Shown piece by piece: positions 1 through 12,130 of a DNA stretch of 64,000 nucleotides (within the stretch, counting starts at the first letter, position 1; every line of letters starts with the position of its first letter). The notes beneath the pieces were generated by a model. The model saw nothing but the letters and a program-made list of their open reading frames with translations. It ran no database searches and had not been told where the DNA came from. Both the position numbers and the translations under genes were made by a program. Origin of the DNA: Echinometra lucunter (taxonomy: Eukaryota; Echinodermata; Echinoidea; Camarodonta; Echinometridae); the NCBI GenBank assembly GCA_029962745.1, contig CM057154.1, positions 27,777,769-27,841,768 of the forward strand, written 5' to 3'.

Positions 1-651
1 TAAAGGCTGAAATTTTAATGGTTTAGTAGTTTAATTTTCACTAATTTTGCGAATATGTCCTTGCTTGCTTATGTGCAGTGGATTTCCTGATATATGACCA
101 GTAACAGGTAATGTTCTGAAATCAAAGGACTTGACACATGACCAATAGCGAGGAAATATGTGGTAGAACTGCTTCAAATAGTTGAGCAGTTTCTATTGTT
201 ACCCTGTTGAGCACATTCCGATTTCAGTAAAACACACATTTTTCAGTTATCTTGGGCTTTAGTGTTCAACAGGTTGAGCAACATTTTACATGATTTCTTT
301 ATTGCTAAGTCTGACAAGCATGTCAATTTAAAGACTGAGAGACTTCCATGTACTGCCCACAAAAAAAAAACACCTGTCGGAGATGCCACTTGCAGCAAAA
401 TGCCACCATTTCATGAAGGTGAATTCGAATTACCATGGCCAATTATTATGCCATACCATATCCACTGTATATTGCTCCGTCCAATACAACATCCTGCTAT
501 ATTACACTTTAGAAAGAGCATAAAGCTTTCATTTTACCATTAGCTAACAAAGAAGCCTTTTTAACTTTTCAAGGACAGTTGTTATTGAACTGGTGGCTAA
601 ATGGTAATGATTACTATATCTCTCTGCCCATTTCAATGGGGTGACCCGACA

Positions 652-839
652 TTTGCTCCTGCGACAATTGCTCGTCTTAATTTCTCTGAAGACATGGGGT
701 TAGGGTTAGGATTATAATAGGGGTTTTGGTTCAGAATGATGTGAGGATAAGGATTAGGGTAAGTGTTAGGTTTAGGGTTAGGTTTTACGTTTGGCTAAAC
801 GTGCAGATTTTTCAGAGGAGCAATTGTCACTGCAGCAAA
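652..839. mobile_element. Foldback element with telomere-like TTAGGG core
   Basis: The ends are inverted: TTTGCTCCTGCGACAATTGC near 652 pairs with GAGCAATTGTCACTGCAGC near 820-838. The middle (about 697-787) is degenerate TTAGGG/TTAGGTTT repeat. It lies 3' of the last visible NUDT6 exon, probably in an intron of that gene. No target-site duplication is clear. The rest of 1-1378 shows no gene. Confidence 0.6.
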
Positions 840-1378
840 GGTCATGGAACCTTCAATGGAACAGTAAATTACTATTTTCCTTTGTGAGTCCAATAAAGAT
901 AAATAATTGTAAGAAATTCAATGGTTTTGACTCTGCCTACATCACTGCTCATAGTCATATCATCATTTTGGGGAACCAGTTTTCCCAATTCCTTCTTCTT
1001 AAGTGCTTTTAAGCCCTGCTATTTTGAATGGCCTCTTTTCTACGACTTCTATGGATACATTCACACTCGTAAACAAGATGAAGTATTCATATCTGTAGAT
1101 GCAATCAAACCTGCAATGCTGCCCCAGTCATTATGCAATACATCTGTGTTGCAGCAAAATAAATGATACAAGAGCAATGCAAGAATCAGTTTTGGAAGCC
1201 AAGAAAAAAAGAGGGCTGGAAAATTTTAAAAGCCTTCAAATAGAAGGAAAAGAAAAAAATACACAACTTTCACAATAAAAGTCACATTTACCAACATAAT
1301 AAAAAAGAATACATTTTTGCACTGCAATGGCAACTATTTTAGATCTGATCCCATCTTTATCATCAGGCTTGACTATAC

Positions 1379-2901
1379 CTCAATGGATTTACCAATGTAA
1401 TGAGTAGCAAAGCCTGGCAGCATATTGGGTTCATCCTCTGGTAGCCACCTTGTCATCATCACATATTTGGGTTGAGCGTGGTGAAACTCAAAGCCAAGCT
1501 ACGGTAGGTAAAAACAAAGGGCCAAGCAAGCAAAGCAATGATTTTTTGAGGGGTACAGTGCAGATCAAAATGATAATGCAGTACAAGTAAATACAGACAA
1601 AATAAATGCAAAAATAATTCTTCATAACTGTAAAAGAATCATTGGACATTTTGAACACTTCATTCTATCTGTGAAGGACTATTCCACAAACCTCTCTTGA
1701 AAGTCAATTTCTTTACAGTTATGTATATGTGTTGCTATTAGGCAAATGAATTTTTCTATGAGAGCAATCAAGATTCTTCAGTTCAGTGGATGTTAGCTTC
1801 CTTGATAAGATCACCATCCACTGTTTGGATAAACTGTTCTGTACCTTAGCAATGACTCCTACAAGGTCAGCTTGGTGCAGAGGTACTTTGATCCAGATAC
1901 CTCTCTTTGAAGCCTTCTTCCAGCAAGCTAGTGAATCTAATAAATAAAGCAATGAAATAGGATTGTTTAATTTCTCTCCATCTTGCACTCGTGTTTTGCA
2001 ATGCGTTTCCTATCTCTTTAAAAATGAAATAATACGTAAAGCTTTTCTGTTGTTCACTGTACTTAAGCCTTTTTAAAAGCAAAATTTAATTGAGAAAAAA
2101 ATATTCCTTTTATGCAATTTTATCATGTAAAGAACCAAACCATTTTTTTTTTTTGCTGAAAAATAATTATTTGTAGTAATGTGACACAACAGAGTTTTAA
2201 GAGTCATGAGTACATCATTATGTATTACATTGTGAGTTTGTGACCCTAAATTTCATTTGATAAGAACTTCTAACCTGCATCCCCATCACACAATTCTTCT
2301 TCTTCTTCTTCTTCTTCTTCTTCTTCTTCTTCTCCTTCTTCCTCCTCCTCCTTCTTCTTCTTCTTCTTCTCCTTCTTCTTCTCCTCCTCCTCCTTCTTCT
2401 CCTCCTTCTTTTCCTCATTTAATATATATATTTTTAAAATTCATTTAATAAATATAAACCATAACATATGTAGATGGCGAGATGCAGGGGAATAATTACA
2501 AAGCCCTTCCAAAACCTATCAAAATTATATGAAAGTTTATTTCATTTTCAAGGCAATTGCGAAACCTATAGGTGTCAGGTCAGGTGTAATTCAATTGCAA
2601 CAAATTTGACACTGAAATTCTAGGTGGCACTTTTACGCAAGTGCCATAATTTTTCTTTTAGTTGATCATACACAACAATCAGATTTTCCCTTTTCTTTTC
2701 AAACTTTTTCAAATTTCTTGAACGAAAGAGTAGAAGTTTCTAAAACTAATCTGTAAATATATAATCCTTCTTAATATTACCTGTCAACATCTCTTTAAAT
2801 TCATCTACAGAGCTCCAATTCTGTTCATCTGTTGCCACAGTAAGTCCTCCAAAGACATCAGTTTCGCCTGTAAAGATCTCAGGACCATTTTCCTCTTCCA
2901 T
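1379..2901 (-). CDS. NUDT6: NUDT6-like Nudix family protein, 5' coding part (partial, runs off left edge)
   Basis: Three minus-strand exons join in frame: 2781-2903 (ATG at 2901-2899), 1845-1927 and 1379-1498, all with AG/GT borders and matching phases (1, 0, 0). They encode about 108 residues. Exon 1 has FTGETDVFGGLTV, exon 2 has RGIWIKVPLHQADLVGVIAK and exon 3 has LGFEFHHAQPKYVMMTRWLP followed by LPGFATHYIG. This order (FGG start, hydrophobic IWIKVP strand, GFxFHHA, LPGFATH) is what I know from the N-terminal pre-Nudix domain of NUDT6, the FGF2-antisense protein. The catalytic Nudix box (GX5EX7REUXEEXGU) is not in the window; the exon 3 donor at 1378-1377 shows the gene continues past position 1. 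The ATG may be the true start, because the exon opens two bases before it, but an upstream exon adding a targeting peptide is possible. The gene points away from CDK2AP1. Identity is good; exact substrate is unknown. Confidence 0.82.
2294..2415. repeat. (TTC)n microsatellite in NUDT6 intron 1
   Basis: An imperfect TTC/TCC array of about 120 bp in the intron 1928-2780. It produces long poly-Leu, poly-Ser and poly-Arg frames that are not genes. Confidence 0.95.
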
Positions 2902-2903
2902 TA

Positions 2904-3796
2904 CTGAAAAACAAGAAGAGAAGGCCATTCTTAGAATTGTTAAATTCAAAAGATGGTGAACTTTCAAAGCCAGATGCTCAAGTGCATACAGGAATTGAAA
3001 AGAATTAACTTCAGCCAACCATAGCAGGGAATCAGCTAAGTTTGAAATACGGGACAAAACGGCGTCATAACGAATTTTAAAGGTGTACAGTACTTATGAT
3101 TGGTTTGAACTGCGCAAATGACCAGCACGCAAGACAAAAGTGCGCAATATGAGCAGGGAAAAAATTCAATTTTTCCGGGGCAACTCTTTGAGCCCACCCA
3201 CCCAAATTTCCTACATTGTATCAGGGTTCTCACTCAAAAAAAATCTACACATGGTTCCCCCTCTGTGCAAAGCGCGTAATTTTCAGAAGTTTTACAGAAT
3301 AACACCTAAAGTTAGGTGTGGCAGCAGTATATGCTACAGCAAAAGGATGAAAAATATTTCTTGGTAAGCAGGAGTTGTCTACTAATGGCATTATAGTAAA
3401 AATACATTGCCAAAAAGCAAAACAATCTGTAGCATTTATCATTATTGTTAGGAATATATACTCCAATATTTTTTTATCCTTGTTGCCACGCATGGTGCAG
3501 CAATTTCACACATGGTTTTTCCTTGTCTGAAATCCTTTACGCATGGTATTGGAACCATGGGTGTTATGTACTGGCGAGAACCATGCACTGTATTACAATT
3601 TACATTGGACGCCATAAGAATTCAGGGGCTCTTTCTTTAGTTTTCCAGGGCTCTTTTTGGCGTTTTGGGGGCGAATTCGCCCGAGCCCCCGTGCATTTTT
3701 TTCCCTGGATGTGAGGCAATGACATACACTATTTCTGATTGCAAAGATAACACAATTTTCAGAATACCGGCCCTGGACGTCTGGTCACCCTGCCTG
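2904..3796. other. Upstream of NUDT6 coding exon 1; repeat fragments only
   Basis: No gene seen. The stretch holds a fragment related to the MITE at 3797-4012 (the motif GACCAGCACGCAAGACAAAA at about 3120 recurs at about 3899) and a second partial end (TTTTCAGAATACCGGCCC) near 3756-3774. Confidence 0.5.
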
Positions 3797-4012
3797 GGGC
3801 GGTATTCTGAAAATTGTTTATTTTATCTTCACTGTCATGACTCATTGACTGTGTTAATTGTCATGATGAATTTTAAAAGCATACTTATGACTGGAATGAC
3901 CAGCACGCAAGACAAAAGTGCGCGATGTGACTGTGAGCCAATGGCGTATTTCTGATTGCTATGGCAATTAAAATAAGATAAAAGATTAAAAAAAATTTCA
4001 TAATACCGGCCC
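3797..4012. mobile_element. MITE with GGGCCGGTATT-type inverted ends
   Basis: The left end GGGGCGGTATTCTGAAAATT pairs with AATTTCATAATACCGGCCC on the right; the adjacent A/T-rich TTATTTTATCTT and AAGATAAAAGAT also pair. It is about 215 bp, too short to encode a transposase. A partial copy sits just to the left, so the two may form one compound palindrome. Confidence 0.6.
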
Positions 4013-4076
4013 ATGCACAGACATGACAGATGCATGGGGACTGTGCATCTGGCTGAGGACCGGTAGTCATGCCTGT

Positions 4077-4312
4077 AGACCAAAGTGTTCTGTCTCTAAC
4101 AGTCGTCGTGAGCCTCTTTAGATTTTATATTGGTAGGTTGTTGTTGTTGTTGTTGATTCGTGTTGAATGGCGATCAGTCGGTCTTGACTATACTAGGGTA
4201 GGGTGGGCACTCCTCCTTTTTAAAAAGGAAGAGTGCCGACCCTACCAATATGAGACTAGGCTAACAAGTAATATGGCTAACAACGACTGTTAGAGACAGA
4301 ACACTTCGGTCT
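4077..4312. mobile_element. Foldback MITE, copy 1 (AGACCRAAGTGTTCTG ends)
   Basis: AGACCAAAGTGTTCTGTCTC at 4077 is inverted at 4284-4312 (GACAGAACACTTCGGTCT). The core GGTAGGGT...AAAAAGGAAGAGTGCC... ACCCTACC is itself a hairpin. The same design recurs at 7601-7734, and both copies are followed by AACGTTAGG. Confidence 0.75.
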
Positions 4313-5318
4313 AACGTTAGGTAGTGAGGACCTCATTTGATCTTGTTTTAAAATAAAGATGAGTTATTAAATTATAGGTCTAACGTTAGTAGGCCTAGAC
4401 CTCTAGATCTAAGTTTCTAACAGTGTCTAACTTAACTCTAACGTTAGATCTAACGTTAGTACCAAACAAAAATAGAAAACTTACTGGATCAGATTTACTA
4501 ATATTTACTGAGCCTGGTCAATTGGCTGGTCTGGGCTGGCTGAACATGTAGCGATGAAAAACCTAACTTGTGACACAAGTTGCGTTAACTAAGTCTTAGC
4601 TTCTGCAATGTACTGTGGTCTGTAGTTTTAACAGTTAGACTTAGAGCTCTCGGTGCAGTGCATGTGCTGCGCTTCGCTTCTGCACATTCTGGCACAATAA
4701 TTCCTCCCGGCTAGCGCCTCAGAGTTCAGCGCAGCCGGCCGGCTCCAGCTCCCTACATGTAGGTATCCCCTAGCCCTCGTTCACAGCCGGGAACGTAGTC
4801 TCAACAAAGAAGAAAATAAAACTTTGTATGTAGAAATAACTACATCGCAACTGTGCAGGAACAGAAAATGAACCCTAACGGAATTTGAGGTATGTATTTA
4901 AGTTAGAAACATTGTGATATGTAAATGGTTAGGCAATTAAAGCATAAATATTAATATTTTTTTAGAATTAAATTCATTTTTTGCATATGAAAACGCCTTG
5001 AAATTAGGCAGTGCTTTTAATTGGAGTCGGATCGTAGGAAAGAGTCGGGAATTATTGTGGTAAGCTCTTACTTTTTCAACAAAAGTTTCATTACGTTTCA
5101 TCAGCTGAGATTGTGATATTTACATCAGTCATTTAAATCCAAGTATACTCATTTAATGTAAATAAAGAAAGTACTTTTATTCCTATATTTCCTCAGTGCA
5201 AAACCGTTCTTTGTCTGTCTGTCTGTGAAGTGACTCTGATTTTTGATTCTCACTCTCATTCTCGTTCTCATTAGTGTGCATGTGGGGCAGGAGGACCATA
5301 TTGGGCCTGTTTCTGGAA
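4313..5318. other. Gene-free stretch with TAACGTTAG palindromes and a GC-rich patch
   Basis: The palindrome CTAACGTTAG or a close variant occurs about four times between 4311 and 4460. Around 4640-4800 the sequence becomes GC-rich (CGGCTAGCGCC, CAGCCGGCCGGCTCC), which could be a promoter/5' exon for the minus-strand NUDT6 gene, but no core promoter motif is decisive. No coding exon seen. Confidence 0.35.
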
Positions 5319-6415
5319 GGCAGTGTATACAGCCACACGCGTGTGTCTTTACCTTACGGCCACACGCATGTGTCTTTACCTTACGGCCACACGCGTGTGG
5401 TTGTATCGACTATCGCCTACGGTTGTATCCACAGCATCGATATGAGGATACAGCCACACTTGTCTGAATTCCCACTTAAAGGCATTGGCTAACATTGTTA
5501 TGATTTTTAAAAAATCTCATTTTGTTACTTAAAAATGGGATAAACATTAGGGTTATAGTGTAAAAATACCAGTGTGAAAGTTTCAGAGCATAATATCCAC
5601 GGGAAGTATATTTAATTATTAGAAATGTGAACCAATGTTTGAAAAATATACGAGGGTCGGTTGCATAGACCCAACGTAAAAGGAGTGCGCATGCGCACAT
5701 GACTCAACGGACCGCACTGTGTGTATTGACGTATCACGCGGCGGAAGGCAAGTAACGGTATTTTTGAATTCGTCCAAACGGTCCTCTTAGTTCAGTGTCT
5801 CTCGAGACGAAAGCTAATAAAATCGCGGTTTGCGTCTAATTTACAGCTTTTCCTTCCAAATTATGGTTGGTTTCAGGGGTTTTGAGTATAAATACAAGTA
5901 CTCATACACATGTTTCATCTTAGTTTGAGAATTTTTTAAATCAGCTGCTCACAAAGTTAGCCATTGCCTTTAAAGTCTGTGCCGCGACAGCTATCGCTAG
6001 TGTGCACTGCATGCACTGCACAAGCGATGTGTATTCATGCGATGGTATGTGTTGCGAAGGTTTTATCTCTTGAAATTCACTGCAATACAAACAATATTGT
6101 TACTATATTGTCACTTGCTCACTGACCAGGTGAGAATGAAGTGAAAATATTGTTTGTATAATAAGTGAAATCGAGAGGTGAAACCTTCCTGCCGATCCAA
6201 GTTTTGCAAGTTGCAACCCATACCATCTCTTGAATACACATCACTTGTGCAGTGCACATGCATACTAGCGATAGCTATCGCGGCACAGACTTCAAGTGGG
6301 AATTCAGACGAGTGTGGCTGTATATCCTCATGTCGATGCTGTGGATACATGTACAACCACACGCGTGTGGCCGTAAGGTAAAGAAAGACACACGGGTGTG
6401 GCTGTATACACTGCC
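5319..6415. mobile_element. Large nested foldback element (~1.1 kb)
   Basis: The arms at 5319-5480 and 6293-6415 are inverted copies: GGCAGTGTATACAGCCACAC pairs with GTGTGGCTGTATACACTGCC, and CATCGATATGAGGATACAGC matches the other arm. A second foldback lies inside at 5975-6290 (GTCTGTGCCGCGACAGCTAT paired with ATAGCTATCGCGGCACAGAC). A short pair, AAAGGCATTGGCTA/TAGCCATTGCCTTT, brackets 5475-5971. The arms contain a short direct repeat, (TTACGGCCACACGCGTGTG)n. No transposase frame. Confidence 0.75.
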
Positions 6416-6421
6416 TTTTAA

Positions 6422-6828
6422 TCCTTTCGTGACAGGAATTATATAAAGCCTAATTTGATCAGCTTTTATTCTTCAAATGGGCAACACCAACATTTTTCTT
6501 TTATTGCTACATTTTTCTTATAAACATCATGTATCTAAAATAAATATAAATTGACAGAATATATGATGGGAAGTCATAAAGTTGCCAATTTGCAGGGAAA
6601 AACAGTAATTTTAACATTTTCATCGCATTGCCAATTTAAGGATTTTTATGCTTATTTTCTTTTTAAAAATTTCAGCATCAAACAACAAATATTGATGCAA
6701 CAAAAATGGGCACAGTAAGTGTAGAATTTTTTGCTCTTTCTGCTCATGTATTTGGTATGATTTTTAGAGCTCTGCATCAAAAGTTTTTAGACCAAACCAC
6801 ATAATGTGGACTCTCTGTCACGAATGGG
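6422..6828. mobile_element. TTAA-flanked MITE (407 bp)
   Basis: TTAA at 6418-6421 and 6829-6832 flank inverted ends TCCTTTCGTGACAG and CTGTCACGAATGGG. TTAA duplication is the piggyBac-type signature. Interior motifs (GCTCTTTCTGCTCATGTAT, TTGCCAATTT) recur in the equally long element at 58890-59298. Confidence 0.75.
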
Positions 6829-6835
6829 TTAAGTA

Positions 6836-7213
6836 AATATGGGTCTGAAATCTAACAGTTACAGACTAGACCCTCTATGCCTTTGACTATGCCTTGCCTG
6901 ACGTGGCAGAATTGCGTTCTTTTGTGAGATGTCACGATCACTGGAGAAACCCCCTAGAAATTTTTTGTTTGCAGGTCATTTCATATGAAACATGAAATGT
7001 AATATTTCTATACATAAGCAAGGATGAATTACTGATTTCAGGAACCCGTAGAAAAGACAGATTTGAATTATTTTTAAATCTGTGTAGCTTCCATTTTGGC
7101 CAGCCATAATCTACCAAATAGTGATGTGATGGCGCTGCATATCAACGAAAAAAGATATGACATGGTTAGAGGCATCATAAGTTCTTAGTCGGGATGTTGG
7201 CGTTGATCTTGGC
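6836..7213. repeat. Dispersed repeat R2, copy 1
   Basis: This block matches 32180-32548 almost base for base, from AAATATGGGTCTGAAATCTA to GTTGATCTTGGCAAACAC, with small indels. It has no open frame of note and no clear inverted ends. Its left edge abuts the TTAA element. Confidence 0.8.
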
Positions 7214-7571
7214 AAACACTATTGGGATATTCATACCCTAAACGAGATATTCCTATTTTCACACCTTGAGAGTGATAGTGGGGTCCATTGAAAGTTTGGA
7301 GCCGTTTTTATCTTGAGATAATTCACTGTCTCATTATTTTTTACACGGCGTTATAGGATTTTCCATTCACAGGTCTTGTTACAGTCGGTCCCGCAGTCGG
7401 TGCAAATTACATACCCTTTTCGCGTTTTAGATTATTGTGATTTAGGTTTTTTTTTTTCATTTTTGGGCGTTTTTGACACTCTATTTGCGTTCCGCGCCTA
7501 CCCCTGAAAAAATACCCCTTTTCCGCGTTTTTTCTCTCGCGGATGCTGTCCATTCTTCAATGGAAGTGACC
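7214..7571. mobile_element. Repeat R3, right-hand part with terminal inverted end
   Basis: This matches 36260-36490 plus 37075-37160 (TTGAGAGTGATAGTGGGGTC, GCAAATTACATACCC, TGGGCGTTTTTGACACTC). The right end, CGCGGATGCTGTCCATTC..GGAAGTGAC, is the inverse of the left end of the copy at 36108, so R3 is a terminal-inverted-repeat element. A poly-C tract follows it. Confidence 0.7.
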
Positions 7572-7600
7572 CCCCCCCCCCCAGGCCCGGGCCTGATGTA

Positions 7601-7734
7601 GACTGAAAAATTCTGTCTCTAACATTCGTCGTTAGCCTCTTATTCTGGTAGGGTCGGTACACCTCCTTTATGAGTGCCAACCCTACCAGAATAAGAGGCT
7701 AACGACGAATGTTAGAGGCAGAATTTTTCGGTCA
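7601..7734. mobile_element. Foldback MITE, copy 2 (near-perfect hairpin)
   Basis: GACTGAAAAATTCTGTCTCT on the left pairs with the right arm GAGGCAGAATTTTTCGGTC; pairing runs almost to the centre, through GGTAGGGTCGG and CCAACCCTACC. It is the shorter, cleaner relative of 4077-4312. Confidence 0.8.
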
Positions 7735-10700
7735 AACGTTAGGCCTGATGGGGAAGCCGCCGCGGCAAGACTTCTTTTGCGACAGCCACCCAACTTATTC
7801 CATTAGCAAATTTGGGTGGCTGTCATAAAAGGAAGTCTTTCCGCCGTCGCCGCACCAGTGGCAGGACTGCAGGAGCATTCCTGTTTCATTCCGCTCTAGT
7901 GGGTAGCTTTTTTGCAAGAAGTAACATTTGAACATGTTGAATATGGAGTATGGTTTTGTGCTTGAAAATACCTAATTATGTGCCCCCACCTATAAATGGG
8001 TAACTTTATTCAGAATGATATTCTTGCCTAGCCTGGAAGCTCCTGGAGAGTAAAAAAAAAAAAAAAAAGCCACTAACATTACTTACCCTCCATGGAGCCT
8101 GGCATTTTTCCCTATCTCGCTAAACGTAGTAGCCATTTCGCCAATTCAAAACAACCCCCTGGAAAATCACTTTCCCATGGGCCAATGACAAGGGTCAGGC
8201 TGTCCATTGGCTGGGTTGTTGTCCATGATTTGAAGAAGGCAGACAAAATACTTACATGATTACAATGGAGAAGTAATTGATTTTCAGTGTGTTTGGTCTC
8301 CTGTGGGGAGAAATCCACCCTGTTAAACTTTGGTTTTGATAGATGTCGAATGAGATCAACGGATCAGTGAAAGAACGACGGTGTGGTAAAAGGCTGCATG
8401 TATGTAGAATTCATTCCTATTTCTTCTTTGGATATTTTCAAATTAAGGAGGAGGGCATTCTATGATATTTGATATTTGATGTTTTTCTTGTAGACAAAAT
8501 ACTATTTGGCCAATTTTAACAATCTTTTTAAAATTACAAATTTCTTTGATGTTTTGATACATGCACTTAGAGGCTAACCGGAATGTCAAAGTGCATGATC
8601 TAATGGATTTTGGTCAACACATTGTCATGATGTACAATGTACTCATACTGATTCTTATTTCAATTCAGAACAAAAATGAAAACAACAAAGATTTTTGAGG
8701 CCGATTGTCGTAAGGAATGAAGAGGGAACAAGAAACGATGTAGTTACATGTATTTTTGTTCGGCTTACGTATACAGTAAAGCAATATCCACTGGTTGTTG
8801 AATGTCTAAGATGCCTATACATTGTACCTATAATATTGCCCATTTACAATATTTCATCCTTCTGCAGAAAAGTTTTTCAATGAAATATCTGAAAAGGTCA
8901 CCGCCATGTAAAGAAAAAAGAATGCTAATTGATAAAATCCACTAACTTTGAAGTCATGAATCTGCAGCAAGGTAGTCTCTATCTTTTTGAGCAAATACAT
9001 GTATGTAGAAGTTGGACTGTACCAGTTGGACTGTACCAGTCACTTTTGGTAACTCAGAACTGGCAGCGACTCATAGTGGCTGAGCGAGCAAGCCATGATT
9101 GAATTGGTCAAAAATACTTGTGTGAATTTTTTAAATGAGTAGGGTTTTTTTTTTTTCAAATATCCCTATTTTCTAGATTGTTTGAAAGGATTGCAAAATG
9201 ATTACCAAAGAGATACAGGAATACAAGAAATGTTATCCTACAAACACAAAACACAACATTTTTGGCTAGAGGCAGATCAGGTAAAGTTTTACTATTTTAG
9301 CCTTATCTCTGTTGGAAGCCCACGGTACTTCCCTTTAAACGGTTATCCCAACACCCTTGGCTATAGACAACTTCGTACATTACTGATTTCAAGTCATCCT
9401 TCATGAAAAGGTAATAGATCCATACAGATTCCAAACTGCATTATGAAGTATGGATGTGGAGGAATTTTTATTTTTCATATTCTCGGTGAAAAAGAATAAA
9501 TGATCAATATTTTCGGCTCATGAGTGAATTTATGTGTGGAAAATTCATTACTTATTTTTTTTTTTTTTTGTAAAGTTGGCCTGACTTTTCCACATTTATG
9601 GAAAGCTAGTTCTTGTTGTTTGTGTGTGTGTTTGTGTCTTTTGATGAAATTTTCATTCATTATGCCTTCATTTTTTTCCTTTTCATTAATTGAAATACAA
9701 TAGCCTGCATATGTTTTTTTTTCTTCTTTTGTAAATGCTGAACATTCATCAATCATAATTTATCATATTAACTGCATTTCTTTTAATGATAAGAAGGGAT
9801 AAAGGGATTTTTATTCTTAAAGAGTGTGGGCTGGACTGATTATTTAGATTTTGACAGATTGCACATCACATACATTTGTAATTTAACTTTACATCCAGTT
9901 ATTTCGTAAAGAAATATTGGTATGATCAGTGTATCTAATACCGACCCGTCATATTACTGACCTCTCCATAAAATGCTGTTTATTTTCGGAATTACAAGGA
10001 CGTGTATTGCAGGGTCATCGTATTTTGCATATTGACCTAATTGCGCTTGTCACCCGGAGCAACAGGCATATATCACGCGCAATCGCGCGCTCAGAGAAAG
10101 CTTAATGGGCGCAGAGTTGTTTCCTTCATCATTCCAGCCTTTGTGCGACGATACCGTGATGCGCTTGATCTTTACGGAAGGTGTGACTAAAATCGGAATA
10201 TATTTAAGGTAAAAATAAAATTTCTTTGTCCAGAAATTTTTAATGACAAAGATGATGTCGATTTTGTAATAGTATTCAAAGACGCTTAGGGTCATCTTTG
10301 GGCATCTAAAATGCATTTTAACTATGCAATCTCCATAGGTGTGTCCACAAATTGTGCAGTTTTTACACGCAAAGTAGGAGATTAAAATTTCTTTCATGGA
10401 AAAATACCTTTAAAATGACATTTTCAAAGTTATATTTTATCTGTAAACTAAACAAATGTTGGTAATTAACATCTCCAGCATCATTTTGAATTGTAAATTT
10501 GATTTCAAATAAGGCTTATTTTTATCTAAATTTGAATCATTTTCATCGACAAATCATAAGGTCGATAATAAGACACTATCTTTTTTTGTTTAAAAAAATT
10601 GCAAGGCTTTATTGTTCTGACAGCCATTGCAAACTGGCGTAGATTCATGATTTTAAAGTCAGTGGACTTTATTTGGCAGTATTTTCTCTATATGTCAGTA

Positions 10701-12130
10701 ACATTTCGGGACATTTTATTGAGAATCTTTTCTGCAGTGGGATGGGAAACTGTTAAGTGGTCGGTTATAGGCACAGGCTTCATACTGAACACGTATTTCA
10801 TCACTCATGTCTATGTACACTGCACACTGTATGCGTACATTGTAGATCTGTGTCCATTGTAAATTCTTGATAATATCACTTTTTGCATGAAAGTATGAAA
10901 TTGATGATGTCTTGGTAGAATATTGAAGACTGCCATCTTCTGTTAGGTGAAGTTACATTCATGCACTGCACATGTTCTCTTACCAACATCTATAGGCTAA
11001 CTTGGCTAATAAAATGATTTGACTGTTTAGAATTTGGTTTCATAGAAGAAGCAACAAGAAGTGTTATGAAAATAACTTATGACTATTTGACCTTACATGT
11101 ACAATAATCAAAGAAATTCTGTTTTGTTTTTGTTTTGATTTTTGCAGTTATCCTTAACATCTCTGCAATTTGGTTATTTTTCTACTCTAAGTTCCAAGTT
11201 AATTATTTTAATGCATCCTATTTATCTCCAGCCTGTCCCAAAAAAGAAAGTGGTTACTTTTACACAATACATCTTGAAGTGTTTTAAGTATATTGTAGGA
11301 CTTAAACTAATAAAGCTCATTAGCAGTAAGAAAAATCTGGTACATGCCAGAATCGCCTATTCCAGAGGTTTATAGTCCTAAGGTAAATCCTTCCTTTGCT
11401 GCAGAAAAAGAGAAAGAGATTGTATTTGGCGGGGAGGAGGGAAATGATAGTAATGATGAAGGTATTCATGCATATAATCGACCCAAAGGGTGATCAAGGC
11501 AGTTGCAATTACCCCTCAGCAGTGCCAGGTACCCATTCATACACCTGGGTAGAGTGCAACAAAGGTGCATTAAATGTCTTGCTGAAGGACATGAGCCAGG
11601 CATCAGTGAGATTCGACCTCACAGCCCTTTGATTAAAGAGCGTGCTCTCAGAGGACAAGTCCACAACAAGATGAAGTTCATTTCAATAAGAAGAATTTTA
11701 AAAATCAAAACAAATCGGTGAAAAATTAATAAAAATCTGATGAAAAATAAAGAAATTATGAATTTTCCAAATTTCACAATTTTTTGTTGCAAAACAGTTC
11801 TTGAAAAGTCGATATGAATATTCAACAAATGAGTGATGATGTCATTCCCTCAATATTCTCCATATTTAATCTACATGTACATGCAAAAATTTCAGAAATT
11901 TTCATTTTTTTTCCCACTAAAACTGGAAGTCCATCATGTCGACACATACATGTATTTGATAGACTCAATACCATTTGTAAATATGTAAGGACAGGGATGC
12001 CACTTTTTCAGGCAGAAGCCTCAATTCAGGCCCTGGCAGTTTATTTTGAGACCATAGAAAAGACCTTTTTGTGTAGAAAATGGCTTATGCTACATGTAGG
12101 TGATTTTCAGACCCTCTGATCAATTCTTAA
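7735..12130. other. 4.4-kb intergenic stretch, no gene recognised
   Basis: Frames here are short and AT-driven, with no recognisable domain. There are poly-A/poly-T runs (8051, 9140, 9548), a CA/TG patch near 9620, and a more GC-rich patch at 10045-10170 (ATCACGCGCAATCGCGCGC) of unknown nature. The 5' non-coding exons of CDK2AP1 could lie here but cannot be placed. Confidence 0.5.
11485..11660 (+). repeat. SINE-like dispersed repeat fragment
   Basis: The motifs CAGGTACCCATTCATACACC, CTTGCTGAAGGACATG and GAGATTCGACCTCACAGCC, then a run reading like ...GAGCGTGCTCTC, resemble a widespread marine-invertebrate short repeat whose 3' part carries a GATTCGA box-B-like motif. No second full copy is in the window; this is recognition from memory only. 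Confidence 0.4.

Noticed and set aside
2218..2448. Frames coding poly-Arg/Lys and poly-Leu/Ser/Pro
   Set aside because: They are translations of the (TTC)n microsatellite inside the NUDT6 intron.
10599..10862. 87-residue hydrophobic frame
   Set aside because: There is no family resemblance and no matched splice or promoter signals, and AT-rich DNA gives such frames by chance.
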